Shown piece after piece: positions 8,796-17,950 of a DNA stretch of 64,000 bases (positions are counted from its first letter, which is position 1; each line of letters opens with the position of its first letter). Both the position numbers and the translations under genes were made by a program. The stretch is from a bacterium (GTDB taxonomy: Bacteria; Pseudomonadota; Alphaproteobacteria; Caulobacterales; Hyphomonadaceae), in the NCBI GenBank assembly GCA_016125045.1, contig WGML01000010.1, positions 1 to 64,000 of the forward strand, read 5' to 3'. The notes beneath the pieces were generated by a model. That model was given only the letters and a program-made list of their open reading frames with translations, had not been told where the DNA came from and did not search any database.

Positions 8796-10888
8796 TGGCG
8801 GTCTGGCGACGCATCGCCATGAGCCTATGGCCGCGCGACGGCTGGCGACGGGTTCTGGTGGCCCTGGTCGCTGTCCTCATCCCTGTCGAACTGATCGACC
8901 GGGCCGCGCCGCCGCCTGTCGAGAAGGCAAAAGACGCGTCGGTCGTCGTCAAGGACCATAGAGGCGCGCCCCTGCGCGTTTTCCCGGCCTCCGGAGGCGT
9001 CTGGCGGATCCCGGCGGACATCGACCAGCTCGATCCTGATTTCATCAAGGCGCTTCTCGCCTACGAGGATGAACGATTTCTGGAACATGGGGGCGTCGAC
9101 CTCACCGCGCTGATGCGAGCGGTTTCGACGTCCGTCCACGCCGGCAGGATCGTCTCCGGCGGCTCGACGATAACGATGCAGACCGCGAGGCTCCTTGAGC
9201 CGCGTCCCCGCACCATCGGGTCAAAACTGATTGAGATGTTTCGCGCCTACCAACTGGAACACAGACTTTCGAAGCGGGAAATCCTCCAGCTCTATCTGAC
9301 CCTTGCTCCCTATGGCGGAAACCTTGAAGGGGTCCGCGCTGCCTCATTCGCGTATTTCGGTCGGGAGCCGGACAATCTCGCTCCAGACGAAATCGCGATG
9401 TTGATCGCCCTGCCGCAATCTCCGGAAGCCCGCCGACCGGACTTGCGGCCAGCGGCGGCCGTCAGAGCACGGGCGCGCGTGCTTGACCGACTCGCGGCCA
9501 AGGGCGTTTTCGCGCGCGACCTCGCGGAGGCTTCCTCGGCGGACCCGCCCCCCACGCGGAGAGACTTTCCGGCGATCGCTTGGCACGCCGCAGACGCCGT
9601 TCGCGGGATGAGTGCGAACCGAGATTCCGACGTCGTCTCCACAATCGACATCGCCTTGCAGAAGGAGGTCGAAGCGATCGCGCGTCGCGCGGTCGCCGTC
9701 CAGACAGATGGCGCCCAGACGGCGATCATCGTAGTCGAGACCGCCTCCAGAAAGGTTCGCGCCGCCGCGGGCTCTGCAGACCTCGATCGACCCGGCGGGT
9801 GGCTCGATCTCACGAACCGGCCCCGCTCGCCCGGTTCAACGCTCAAGCCTTTCATCTATGGACTCGCGTTTGACGACGGCGTCGCCGCGCCGAGAACCCG
9901 AATCTCCGACGCGCCAAGACAGTTTGCGTCCTACCGTCCGAACAATTTCGACCGGACCTTTCGCGGCGACGTCACCATCGCCGAGGCCTTGCAGCATTCC
10001 CTCAACGTGCCCGCCGTCGCCGCGCTCGACTCTGTGGGCGCGAAACGTTTCGTCGCTGCACTCGCTTTCGCCGGCGCCGCCGTTTCGACCCCACTCACTG
10101 CGGAGGACGACACCGGGCTCGCGATTGCGCTCGGCGGCGCCGGCATGACGCTGCGCGATCTCGCCGCCCTGTACGCGGCGCTGGGTGACGGAGGTCAGGC
10201 GCGGCCCTTGATCTGGGTGGATTCAAAGCCCGGAAATTCGCCGCCGCCGAAGACATCTCAGCTGATGTCGGCCGAATCGGCCCGCGAAATCGTCGACATC
10301 CTGTCGCGCGCTCCTGCCCCGGAAGGGCGGATGCCAGCGCGACTGACGGTGGGCGCCCCCAATATCGCATTCAAGACCGGCACATCCTACGGCTACCGCG
10401 ATGCTTGGGCGGCCGGAGTCAGCCGAGCATTCACGGTCGTCGTCTGGGTAGGACGCGCCGATGGCGCACCTCGCCCCGGGATCACCGGCAGGGATGTCGC
10501 CCTGCCGATCCTGTTTGAGGCGTTCGACGCAGCCGAGCGCGTTCGACCCGCCCGGGGGTCGGCGCCTGAGCTCGTCGAACCTGACTCATCCGATTTCGAG
10601 GTTTCCGGGAGCCTGCACGAATTCGATCATCGGTCCGCTCCCCCCAACGTATTGTTTCCGCCCGACGGATCGGAAATCTGGTCTGATGACGAGCACAGCG
10701 CATTTGTCCTCGCAGCGGACGGGGTCCGCCCTCTCGCCTGGTATGCTGAGGGGGCGCCTGTTCCGCTCAACGCTGCTGGCGATCCAGTTTGGAGCCCGCG
10801 GCTCCCAGGCTTCTACGCACTTTCCGTCGTGGACGCCGAAGGCCGCACAACATCGACACGCGTCAGGGTTCGCACACCCGAAGGTTGA
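8795..10888 (+). CDS. pbpC: Penicillin-binding protein 1C (glycosyltransferase/transpeptidase)
   Basis: This 697-residue bifunctional peptidoglycan synthase has an N-terminal membrane anchor (LVALVAVLIPVEL) facing the periplasm. The GT51 domain carries EDERFLEHGG with catalytic Glu at about residue 91 and GGSTITMQTARLL. The transpeptidase domain carries STLK (Ser about 348, Lys about 351), SLN and KTGT (about 527). A C-terminal BiPBP_C-like beta domain (LFPPDGSEI) closes the protein. ATG 8795 overlaps the stop of the macroglobulin gene; an ATG at 8819 is an alternative. PbpC enzymes usually bind penicillin poorly and are not the main wall synthases; the macroglobulin neighbour supports a defence or repair role. 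Confidence 0.95.
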   Translation: MAVWRRIAMSLWPRDGWRRVLVALVAVLIPVELIDRAAPPPVEKAKDASVVVKDHRGAPLRVFPASGGVWRIPADIDQLDPDFIKALLAYEDERFLEHGGVDLTALMRAVSTSVHAGRIVSGGSTITMQTARLLEPRPRTIGSKLIEMFRAYQLEHRLSKREILQLYLTLAPYGGNLEGVRAASFAYFGREPDNLAPDEIAMLIALPQSPEARRPDLRPAAAVRARARVLDRLAAKGVFARDLAEASSADPPPTRRDFPAIAWHAADAVRGMSANRDSDVVSTIDIALQKEVEAIARRAVAVQTDGAQTAIIVVETASRKVRAAAGSADLDRPGGWLDLTNRPRSPGSTLKPFIYGLAFDDGVAAPRTRISDAPRQFASYRPNNFDRTFRGDVTIAEALQHSLNVPAVAALDSVGAKRFVAALAFAGAAVSTPLTAEDDTGLAIALGGAGMTLRDLAALYAALGDGGQARPLIWVDSKPGNSPPPKTSQLMSAESAREIVDILSRAPAPEGRMPARLTVGAPNIAFKTGTSYGYRDAWAAGVSRAFTVVVWVGRADGAPRPGITGRDVALPILFEAFDAAERVRPARGSAPELVEPDSSDFEVSGSLHEFDHRSAPPNVLFPPDGSEIWSDDEHSAFVLAADGVRPLAWYAEGAPVPLNAAGDPVWSPRLPGFYALSVVDAEGRTTSTRVRVRTPEG

Positions 10889-10909
10889 TGGGGACAGCGC
10901 GTTGCTGCG

Positions 10910-12502
10910 TCAGCCTGCGAACTTGTCGCGTGCGCGTTCGATCAGCCTCATCGTGGTTGGATCGCGCCCCTCGGAACCTCCGTCGCGGATCGCAAGCTCG
11001 ATTTCCTCGGCCAGCACCTTGCCGCGCTCAACGCCCCACTGATCAAATGGATTCACGCCCCAAAGCACCCCGGCGGCGAAGGTTCGGTGCTCATAAAGCG
11101 CCAGCAACGCTCCGACGCTCTCAGGCGAGAGGTCGTCGAGCAGGATCGTCGTCGACCCTCTCCCGCCGGGCATGTGCATGTGACGCGCCTGTTCGCGCGC
11201 CGCATCCGCTTCCATGCCAGAAGCAAGAAGCGTTGCCTCTGCGGACGCGGCGCTTCGCCCGACCAGAAAGGCCTCCCCCTGGCCGAATGCGTTGGCGAGC
11301 AACGCCCTGCCCCTCGCACGATCGCGTCCGCCGGCGTCGAGCGACGCCACGAACTCCACGGCGGTGTCACGCATTCCCTGATGAAGCAGCTGGTGAAAGC
11401 TGTGCTGGCCGAGCGTTCCGACCGAGCCCCAGACCACCGGCGCTGTTGGCGCGATGAGCCCGCCCGGGGCGTCTGCGACGGATTTTCCGTTCGATTCCAT
11501 CTCAAGCTGCTGCAGGAAATCCGGCAGACGGCGAAGTCGGTGCGCATAGGCGAGAACTGTGCGCGTGGGCAGATTCAGCGCCGAGTGCAGCCAGACATCC
11601 AGCGCGCCGAGTCTGGCCGCGAGATTGCCCTCCATAGGCGCATCTCGGACATGACTGTCCATCTCCGCCGCGCCGGCCAGAAAGCGCCTCCAGACGTCCG
11701 CGCCAAGCGCGATCTGAAGGGAGAGGCCGACAGAAGACCAGACCGAATATCGGCCGCCGACAGCCTCATCCATGGCGAAGATGCGAGCCGCGGGCGCGCC
11801 CCAGTCCTGAGCCCGGTCGGGCGCGGACGACACGGCGGCGAGGCGAGCCTCGACTTCGGCGCGGTCGCCGAGCTTCTCGGCGAGCCAGATGTGCGCCAGC
11901 CGAGCATTCGACGCTGTTTCGGGGGTTTTGAATGACTTGGAGACCACGATGAACAATGTCGTTGATGGATCGAGCCCAGTGACAGCTTCCCGAAAATCAT
12001 CCGGATCGACATTGGCGCAGAAGCGAATCTCCGGCCCCGAACCATAGGCTCGCAGGGCGTCCCAAACGAGCCGGGGTCCGAGATCGGATCCCCCGATTCC
12101 GATGTGAACGATCGTCTTCACATCGAACCCGAGCCCTCCGGACGCCGCAATCGCCGCGAACGCCGAGACGCGGGCGGCCTCGCGCTGCATCCTGGCGACG
12201 GCGGGGATTTCCCCGCCTCCACCGCGCAGCGCCCAATGCAACGCCGGGCGATCTTCCGAGGCGTTGACGATCCGACCCGCGAAGAGATCGGCGAGCTTCG
12301 CGTCGAGCCCCCGCTCGATGACCAACTTCGCCAACACGGACAAGACCGCCGAATCGATCCGCTGGCGTGAGACATCGACTTCAAGGTGCGGTCCACGCCA
12401 GACGAAGCCATCGACGCCCCGCCGCGCAACGATATCTGCGAGGGATTCCGTAGCGATTCGGCGGGCTTCTGCTTCAATCGGTCGCCAAGCACTCAACGCC
12501 AT
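10910..12502 (-). CDS. pgi: Glucose-6-phosphate isomerase
   Basis: This 530-residue enzyme interconverts glucose 6-phosphate and fructose 6-phosphate in the cytosol. Family marks include the phosphate-binding GIGGSDLGPRLVW, SKSFKTPET, and the active-site stretches EMESNGKSV and TLGQHSFHQLLHQG. Length is normal for the bacterial long form. ATG 12502 follows AGGGAG; an upstream in-frame start at 12544 would add 14 unlikely residues. It ends only 21 bases from the pbpC stop (convergent) and is divergent from the cytochrome c gene. It is a single gene rather than part of a visible glycolytic operon. Confidence 0.95.
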   Translation of the reverse strand: MALSAWRPIEAEARRIATESLADIVARRGVDGFVWRGPHLEVDVSRQRIDSAVLSVLAKLVIERGLDAKLADLFAGRIVNASEDRPALHWALRGGGGEIPAVARMQREAARVSAFAAIAASGGLGFDVKTIVHIGIGGSDLGPRLVWDALRAYGSGPEIRFCANVDPDDFREAVTGLDPSTTLFIVVSKSFKTPETASNARLAHIWLAEKLGDRAEVEARLAAVSSAPDRAQDWGAPAARIFAMDEAVGGRYSVWSSVGLSLQIALGADVWRRFLAGAAEMDSHVRDAPMEGNLAARLGALDVWLHSALNLPTRTVLAYAHRLRRLPDFLQQLEMESNGKSVADAPGGLIAPTAPVVWGSVGTLGQHSFHQLLHQGMRDTAVEFVASLDAGGRDRARGRALLANAFGQGEAFLVGRSAASAEATLLASGMEADAAREQARHMHMPGGRGSTTILLDDLSPESVGALLALYEHRTFAAGVLWGVNPFDQWGVERGKVLAEEIELAIRDGGSEGRDPTTMRLIERARDKFAG

Positions 12503-12662
12503 GGACGGATATCTCCCTTGCGCCACAGGGGCGCTTTGTTTCATTCATCCTGGACCGAAGCCTCACCACAGTGAAGTTTCGGAGGCGTTAGCGGCGGGTT
12601 GGCGGCAAGGTCATGAACCGGCGCCCGCCCCAAGAGTGTACATAGCCAATTGGAGGATTTCT

Positions 12663-13130
12663 GTGGCGCGGAACAAGCTGAGGACTGCGGGCGTACTGTC
12701 GGGCGTCGCCGCGACCTTGCTCCTTGCCGCCTGCAGCAACGACGCTCCGGCGTCGCCCGAGGCGGCGACCGAAGCCCTCTCCGCCGCGTCGCTCCCGCCG
12801 CCGTATAACGAAGCGGATGTCGCCGCGGGCGAGGGACTGTTTCTCGTTCACAAGTGCGGAAGCTGTCACTTCCTTGAGGCCGGCGCCGGGAACCGGATCG
12901 GACCCAATCTGCACGGCGTGTTCGATCGTCGGGCCGCATCGCTCGAGGGCTTTGCCTACTCAGAAGCCTTCAAGACGCTGGACCTTGCCTGGACTCCGGA
13001 GGAAGTGGATCGCCTGATCACCGACCCGAAGGCTTTCGCTCCCGGCACCTCGATGTTCTACAACGGGGTCTATGACGAAACCGAGCGGAAAAATCTGATC
13101 GCCTATCTGATGGTGGCGACGTCGAATTAG
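12663..13130 (+). CDS. Membrane-anchored class I cytochrome c (lipoprotein)
   Basis: This 155-residue protein starts at GTG 12663, seven bases after GGAGG. The leader ends in LLLAAC, a lipobox, so it should be lipid-anchored on the periplasmic side. A single haem site CGSCH lies at residues 65-69 and a likely axial Met occurs in APGTSMFYNG. Spacing and the patterns GNRIGPNLHGV and TERKNLIAYL match small cytochromes of the c2/c550 group. It probably shuttles electrons from the bc1 complex (petABC, 15 kb away) to a terminal oxidase. No neighbour gene shares this role; pgi is divergent. Confidence 0.9.
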   Translation: MARNKLRTAGVLSGVAATLLLAACSNDAPASPEAATEALSAASLPPPYNEADVAAGEGLFLVHKCGSCHFLEAGAGNRIGPNLHGVFDRRAASLEGFAYSEAFKTLDLAWTPEEVDRLITDPKAFAPGTSMFYNGVYDETERKNLIAYLMVATSN

Positions 13131-13153
13131 AGCGCCGCGCCCGGCTTACCCCC

Positions 13154-13966
13154 TTATCCTGACGCCAGCGACTTTGACCGCGCCGCGGCGGCCGCCATCG
13201 CGCTCCGCACCATCGCCTCGAACGCCTGGTCCTTTTGCAACACATCGAGCGCCGCCCTTGTCGTCCCGCCGGGCGATGTGACCGCCTCCCGGAACGCGCC
13301 CGCATCCGCCTGATCGCCGCGCAGCATCTGGCCCGCCCCCCCGACCGTGGCGTAGGCGAGCCGCCTCGCCGTCTCCGGCGCGAGACCCAGTTCTACTCCC
13401 GCCTTCTCCATGGCCTCAGCCAGAAGGAAAACATAGGCTGGGCCCGATCCTGAGAGGGCCGTCACCGCGTCGATCTGAGCCTCCGCCAGCGGGCCCACCA
13501 CATCCCCCAGCGGCGACAACACGGCCGCCACCCGGGAGACGTCGCCATCCGGAAAGCCGGTGGACACCGCGAACGCCGTCACGCCCGCGCCAATGGCGCC
13601 GGGAGTGTTCGGCATCGCCCGGACAACCGCCGAAGCGTGAAGAGCGTCAGAGATGGGCGCGATCGTCATTCCCGCCATGATCGAAACGACCGTGGTCGTC
13701 GGGGCGGTCCATCCGCGTATCTGATCGGCGGCCGCCCTGAAGGCCTGCGGCTTGATCGCGATCATGACCAGGTCAGCCGCTTTCGAGGGCGGGTTCAACC
13801 GGATGCGGCCACGGGCTGCGAGCTCGACCAAATCCCCTGATGGATCCGGTTCGATCACGTCAAATTCCGATCCGGAGGCCGCCGACAGCCACCCCCGCAG
13901 CATCGCTGTCCCCATGCGGCCGGCTCCAATCAACGCGATGCGTTCATAGGAACCCGGCGCCGGCAT
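13154..13966 (-). CDS. proC: Pyrroline-5-carboxylate reductase
   Basis: The 270-residue enzyme reduces pyrroline-5-carboxylate to proline with NAD(P)H. It has an N-terminal Rossmann motif IALIGAGRMGTAMLRGW and the C-terminal signature TSPGGTTRAALDVL, plus SGSGPAYVFLLAEAM in the dimerisation helix region. ATG 13966 is the only start that fits the Rossmann strand; upstream residues in frame are antisense to YbjN. It lies 4 bases after the YbjN-family gene and should be translated with it. Length is standard. Confidence 0.94.
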   Translation of the reverse strand: MPAPGSYERIALIGAGRMGTAMLRGWLSAASGSEFDVIEPDPSGDLVELAARGRIRLNPPSKAADLVMIAIKPQAFRAAADQIRGWTAPTTTVVSIMAGMTIAPISDALHASAVVRAMPNTPGAIGAGVTAFAVSTGFPDGDVSRVAAVLSPLGDVVGPLAEAQIDAVTALSGSGPAYVFLLAEAMEKAGVELGLAPETARRLAYATVGGAGQMLRGDQADAGAFREAVTSPGGTTRAALDVLQKDQAFEAMVRSAMAAAAARSKSLASG

Positions 13967-13970
13967 CGCG

Positions 13971-14474
13971 TCAGGCTTCTCCCGCGGTTTCCAGCAGAAC
14001 AGCTTCCAGCGCTTCGGTGGCTGACTTTCCCGCCCAAACCACGAAGTTGAAGGCGGGCAGGAACTGCTCAACCGCGTCCTGCGCCGCCGTGATGATGGCG
14101 GCGACCTCGCCCGGCTCCGGGCTCACCCGGTCCAGCATCGGGATCGTTTGCCGGAAGACCGCGACCCCGTCTTCCGCCCAATAGTCGAAATGACCGAGCC
14201 AAAGGCGCTCGTTGATCTGCCGGAGAAGCTCAGAAATCGCCGCCTTGCGGGCGAGCGGCGCGCGCAGGTCCAGCGTCAATGAAAAGTGGATGGCGGCCGG
14301 CTCATCCCGCCACGCGAACATGCCGGCGCAGTCGCCCCAGCGCGTCGACGTCGAGCAATGAATGATTCCCTCGTCGGAACGTTCGCTCACCCAGTCGGCC
14401 GCCACGAGCGTCTGTTCAACGACATCGAGGGCGGATTCGGCGAACTCCACATAGGTGTCTTCAAGCATCGTCAT
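13971..14474 (-). CDS. YbjN domain-containing protein
   Basis: This 167-residue cytosolic protein has the YbjN fold pattern: an N-terminal helix (ALDVVEQTLVAADW), a strand-rich middle (IHFSLTLDLRAP) and helices around LLRQINERLWLGHFDYW. GGAGG six bases upstream supports ATG 14474. It is directly upstream of proC with a 4-base gap and downstream of a ubiK-like gene; this order is common in alphaproteobacteria. The biochemical role of YbjN proteins is unclear; E. coli YbjN has been linked to stress and motility, which may not transfer here. Confidence 0.85.
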   Translation of the reverse strand: MTMLEDTYVEFAESALDVVEQTLVAADWVSERSDEGIIHCSTSTRWGDCAGMFAWRDEPAAIHFSLTLDLRAPLARKAAISELLRQINERLWLGHFDYWAEDGVAVFRQTIPMLDRVSPEPGEVAAIITAAQDAVEQFLPAFNFVVWAGKSATEALEAVLLETAGEA

Positions 14475-14585
14475 GAGAAGCCTCCATCGGATACGAGGCG
14501 CGACCGCCAGTCCCCGAATACGACGCTAGCGGGCGTCGCAGGTTACGACAATCACGCTCCCGGCATGAGCATCAATCAGCGAATC

Positions 14586-14858
14586 TTAAGAGGACGTGAC
14601 CGCGCCTTTTCCCTTGGCGGGCCGTCCTTCCAGCTCCGCCACGCGTTTCTCCAGTTGCTCGACGCGTTCGAGCGCCGTGGCGGCGAGCGTTTTCAGCGCC
14701 TCGATCTCGTCCCGGCGGGCGAGATCCATTTCTGCGACAATTCTGTCGGCCTGTGACCGAAACACAGCGCGCATCTCCTCGCCAGCGGCCTGCGCAACCC
14801 CAGCGGCGCCGCTGAAGGCCCTCGCCATGTCGTCGAACATGGGGTTTCTCGTCTGCAT
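14586..14858 (-). CDS. ubiK: UbiK-family accessory factor (BMFP, YqiC-like)
   Basis: This 90-residue protein starts at ATG 14858 after GGAG. It has an amphipathic N-terminal helix (MFDDMARAFSGAAGVAQAAG) and a C-terminal coiled coil (LATTALERVEQLEKRVAELEG-like heptads). That matches the BMFP/UbiK family, which in E. coli helps the ubiquinone-biosynthesis complex and binds membranes. It probably supports ubiquinone synthesis here, by homology only. It is divergent from lgt, with 90 bases between the starts, so their promoters share this gap. Confidence 0.85.
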   Translation of the reverse strand: MQTRNPMFDDMARAFSGAAGVAQAAGEEMRAVFRSQADRIVAEMDLARRDEIEALKTLAATALERVEQLEKRVAELEGRPAKGKGAVTSS

Positions 14859-14948
14859 GCGCGTCTCCGTGCTGGAAGCCTGCGGCGTGAACCGATAAGG
14901 GAATATGGCGTCGAAGTGCGTCGCGTTCAAACGCCAGGTGATCGTCAG

Positions 14949-15887
14949 ATGCTAGTGGAACTGCCCTTCCCGCTGCTGGACCCTGCCGCGTTCACGATCC
15001 CTTTGCCGCGATTCGACCTCGGCCCCATCGCGATCGGCCCGCTTCCAATCCGCTGGTACGCCCTTGCCTACATCGCGGGCCTTCTGCTCGGCTGGCGCTA
15101 CGCGAACGCGCTCGCCGCCAGGCCGCGCCTGTGGGGACAGACGGAGCGCGCCCCAGTCAGCAAGCTCGACATAGATGACTTCGCATTTTGGGCGATGATC
15201 GGCATCCTTCTCGGCGGCCGGCTTGGTTATGTCGCTTTCTATCTTCTGCCGTTCGAGCCCGATCAGCTGCTTCGAGACCCGTTTCTTGTTCTGCGCATGT
15301 GGGAAGGCGGGATGTCATTCCACGGCGGCCTCATCGGTGTGGCGCTCGCGCTCATCTTCACCGCGAAAGCGCGAAAGATACCCTTGCTCAACCTTGCCGA
15401 CGTCGCCGCCGCGGCGACCCCGATCGGCCTGTTCCTCGGACGCATCGCCAACTTCATCAACGGCGAATTGTATGGTCGGCCGACGGATGCACCCTGGGCG
15501 GTGCGCTTTCCCCAATGGGACCCCTCGCTCGGGCAATGGCAGTATGAGCGAACCAACGTGCTGGGCGTGGTGGAGGCGCTCGGCAGCAAGGTGCCCGTGC
15601 ATCCAAGCCAGCTCTACGAATCGGCGCTGGAAGGCGTGGTGTTGTTCACGGTGCTCGCGATCGCGGTCTGGCGCTTCAAGGTGCTCGAGCGCCCGGGTCT
15701 GGCGACGGGCGTTTTCCTTGTCGGCTACGCCGCGGCGCGCACGTTCGTGGAAAACTTCCGCGAGCCCGACGCGCATATCGGCTTCCTTCCGCTGGGGATC
15801 ACCATGGGCATGCTGCTCTCGGCGCCGATGATCATCGGCGGCGCGTGGCTGATCATGCGATCCACCCGGACGCCACGCCCGGCGTGA
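14949..15887 (+). CDS. lgt: Prolipoprotein diacylglyceryl transferase
   Basis: This 312-residue inner-membrane enzyme transfers diacylglycerol from phosphatidylglycerol to the lipobox cysteine of prolipoproteins. Visible marks are IRWYALAYIAGLLLGWRYA, GGRLGYVAFY, the HGG motif in MSFHGGLIGVALA, GRIANFINGELYGRPTD, the Lgt signature, and HPSQLYE. Seven membrane segments are expected. ATG 14949 is the first start in a sensible position. Substrates in this window include the macroglobulin, cytochrome c, NIPSNAP, lipocalin and small lipoproteins. Its stop overlaps the start of the MidA gene (GTGA), which places lgt-midA-pgeF in one operon. Confidence 0.96.
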   Translation: MLVELPFPLLDPAAFTIPLPRFDLGPIAIGPLPIRWYALAYIAGLLLGWRYANALAARPRLWGQTERAPVSKLDIDDFAFWAMIGILLGGRLGYVAFYLLPFEPDQLLRDPFLVLRMWEGGMSFHGGLIGVALALIFTAKARKIPLLNLADVAAAATPIGLFLGRIANFINGELYGRPTDAPWAVRFPQWDPSLGQWQYERTNVLGVVEALGSKVPVHPSQLYESALEGVVLFTVLAIAVWRFKVLERPGLATGVFLVGYAAARTFVENFREPDAHIGFLPLGITMGMLLSAPMIIGGAWLIMRSTRTPRPA

Positions 15888-16930
15888 CCAGCCTGAAGCA
15901 GCGGATCGCGAGAATGATCAGGGCGGAAGGACCGATGTCGGTCGCCGCCTACATGACCTACTGCCTGCACGACCCCGTGGACGGCTATTACGCGTCCCGC
16001 CCAGCGCTCGGGCGCGATTTTGCAACGGCTCCAGAGGTCAGCCAGGTGTTCGGCGAACTGCTTGGTGTCTGGGTCGTGCACGAATGGCGCGCCCTTGGAT
16101 CGCCGGACAGGTTTCATCTCATCGAACTCGGACCCGGGCGGGGCGTCATGATGGCGGACGTCCTGCGCGCCGCCGCGCGCGTTCCGGACTTCCTCGCGGC
16201 ACTGGAGCTCGCGCTGGTGGAGGCGAGCCCTGTGCTGCGCCAGGAGCAGTCGGCCCGGCTCGCCGCCTATTCGCCCCGTCACGTCGACGCGCTCGCACGC
16301 GTTCCCGGGGGCCCGAGCCTGATCATCGCCAATGAATTCCTGGACTGCATGCCGATCCGCCAGCTTGTCCGGACAGAGGCTGGGTGGCGGGAGCGTTCGA
16401 TCGGTCTCGGGGAGGACGGAGCGCTGTCCTTCGGGGTGGGGCTGCCGGCTGAACCGCCGGGCGATCTCCGCCCGAACGGGAACGCGGTCGAATTCGCCCC
16501 GGGTCTGGAGGCCATCACCGACGCGATCTCCCTGCGCCTCAAGTCAGCCCCGGGCCGGGCGTTGTTCGTCGATTACGGACCGGATGACCGCTCGCCAGAC
16601 GATTCGCTGCGCGCCTTCACGCAAGGCGTGCAGGTTCACCCCCTTGAGTCGCCCGGAGCGTCCGATCTCACCGCCGATGTTGACTTCGGCCGTGTGGTTT
16701 CCCTCCTCAGCGCGGCGGAGGTCGACGTGGCGGGGCCGGTCGGCCAGGGAGACTTTCTTCGATCGCTCGGGGCTGCGGAACGGTTTGAAACGCTGGCCGC
16801 GCGGAACCCCGAGCGAGCGGAGGCCCTGAAGCGGGACTTGCTTCGACTCACCGCCCCGGATGAGATGGGAACTCGATTCAAGGCGATCTGCGCATCATCC
16901 CGGGATCTCATTGTCCCGGCCGGCTTTTGA
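15884..16930 (+). CDS. SAM-dependent methyltransferase, MidA/NDUFAF7 family
   Basis: This protein of about 348 residues has the MidA pattern: LKQRIARMIRAEGPMSVAAYM, DPVDGYYASRPALGRDFATAPE, the SAM loop LIELGPGRGVMMADVLR and ANEFLDCMPIRQ. In mitochondria NDUFAF7 dimethylates an arginine of the complex I subunit NDUFS2; a matching role on NuoD is likely but unproven. GTG 15884 overlaps the lgt stop by four bases and suits translational coupling; GTG 15845 is an in-frame alternative adding 13 residues. It is followed by pgeF after 56 bases. Confidence 0.9.
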   Translation: MTSLKQRIARMIRAEGPMSVAAYMTYCLHDPVDGYYASRPALGRDFATAPEVSQVFGELLGVWVVHEWRALGSPDRFHLIELGPGRGVMMADVLRAAARVPDFLAALELALVEASPVLRQEQSARLAAYSPRHVDALARVPGGPSLIIANEFLDCMPIRQLVRTEAGWRERSIGLGEDGALSFGVGLPAEPPGDLRPNGNAVEFAPGLEAITDAISLRLKSAPGRALFVDYGPDDRSPDDSLRAFTQGVQVHPLESPGASDLTADVDFGRVVSLLSAAEVDVAGPVGQGDFLRSLGAAERFETLAARNPERAEALKRDLLRLTAPDEMGTRFKAICASSRDLIVPAGF

Positions 16931-16986
16931 CGCTGACCAGAAACCGACCGGCCGCACACGAGCCGGAGCAAACCTGACGGGCGGAC

Positions 16987-17781
16987 ATGACGACCGGAGC
17001 AAGCACCACGCCTTTTTTCCTTCAGTCACCGGCGCTTGGCCGATTTACGATGCATATCCGCCACGGCTTCTTCGGGCGGCGGGGCGGCGTCTCCGTTGGC
17101 GCGTTCAGCGGCCTCAACTGCAGTCTTTCCAACGGCGACGAGGCGTCGAAGGTCGACGAGAACCGGTCGCGCGCCGCCGCCGCGTTGGGGGCCACGGCCA
17201 GTCAGCTGGTTTTCGTCAAGCAGGTCCACTCGTCACGCGCGCTGGTTGTGGATGCGCCTATCGCCCACGATTCGCGACCCGAGGCGGACGGCCTCGCCAC
17301 CCGGACTCCCGGCCTCGCCCTCTCGCTGCTGACAGCAGATTGCGCACCGATTCTGCTGTGTGACCCCCATGCGGGCGTTGTCGGGGCGGCCCACGCCGGG
17401 TGGCGCGGCGCGGTCGACGGCGTCGTGGAAGCGACCCTCGACGCCATGGCCTCCCTCGGCGCGGATCCGGCGCGAACGAGCGCCGGGGTCGGCCCCATGA
17501 TCGGGCCGTCCTCGTTCGAGGTCGGCCCCGAAGTCGTCGACACATTCCTCGACGCCTCGCCCTGGGTGGAAACGCTGATCCGACCGGGGGACGGCGACCG
17601 TTCGTTCATCGATCTCGGACGCTATTTGTTGGGGCGGCTGACCCGGAGCGGGGTCAAGTCGGTCGACATTCTCGACGAAGACACGTTCGCGGAACCGGAC
17701 ACCTATTTCAGCCATCGGGCCGCAGTGCGGGCGGGAGCCGCGACGGCGGGACGAAACCTTTCGGCGATCATGATCCTGTGA
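16987..17781 (+). CDS. pgeF: Peptidoglycan editing factor PgeF (YfiH, DUF152)
   Basis: This 264-residue protein belongs to the YfiH/laccase-like family, now known to correct misincorporated L-Ser in muropeptides in E. coli; related proteins act as purine nucleosidases or phosphorylases. The metal-ligand positions are visible: His in KQVHSS, Cys in TADCAPILLCD and His in AAHAGWRGAVDG. A late SHRAAVRAGAATAGRNLS matches the family's FSYRR...TGRQ region. It is third in the lgt-midA-pgeF operon, an order found widely in alphaproteobacteria. It acts in the cytosol. Confidence 0.93.
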   Translation: MTTGASTTPFFLQSPALGRFTMHIRHGFFGRRGGVSVGAFSGLNCSLSNGDEASKVDENRSRAAAALGATASQLVFVKQVHSSRALVVDAPIAHDSRPEADGLATRTPGLALSLLTADCAPILLCDPHAGVVGAAHAGWRGAVDGVVEATLDAMASLGADPARTSAGVGPMIGPSSFEVGPEVVDTFLDASPWVETLIRPGDGDRSFIDLGRYLLGRLTRSGVKSVDILDEDTFAEPDTYFSHRAAVRAGAATAGRNLSAIMIL

Positions 17782-17950
17782 ACACGCAGAGCCCGCCGGA
17801 GCCGATCAAAGTGCGGCTTTTGGGTCACGCCCCCTTGAAGCCCGCGCCGAGCCACAGCTTTTCGACGACCCACGATTGAACGCGCACCCCGATTGCGACA
17901 GAAGCATGACGCAACGTCCAGGCGATCGCTGACTCCAGAGGGCTCCAGCC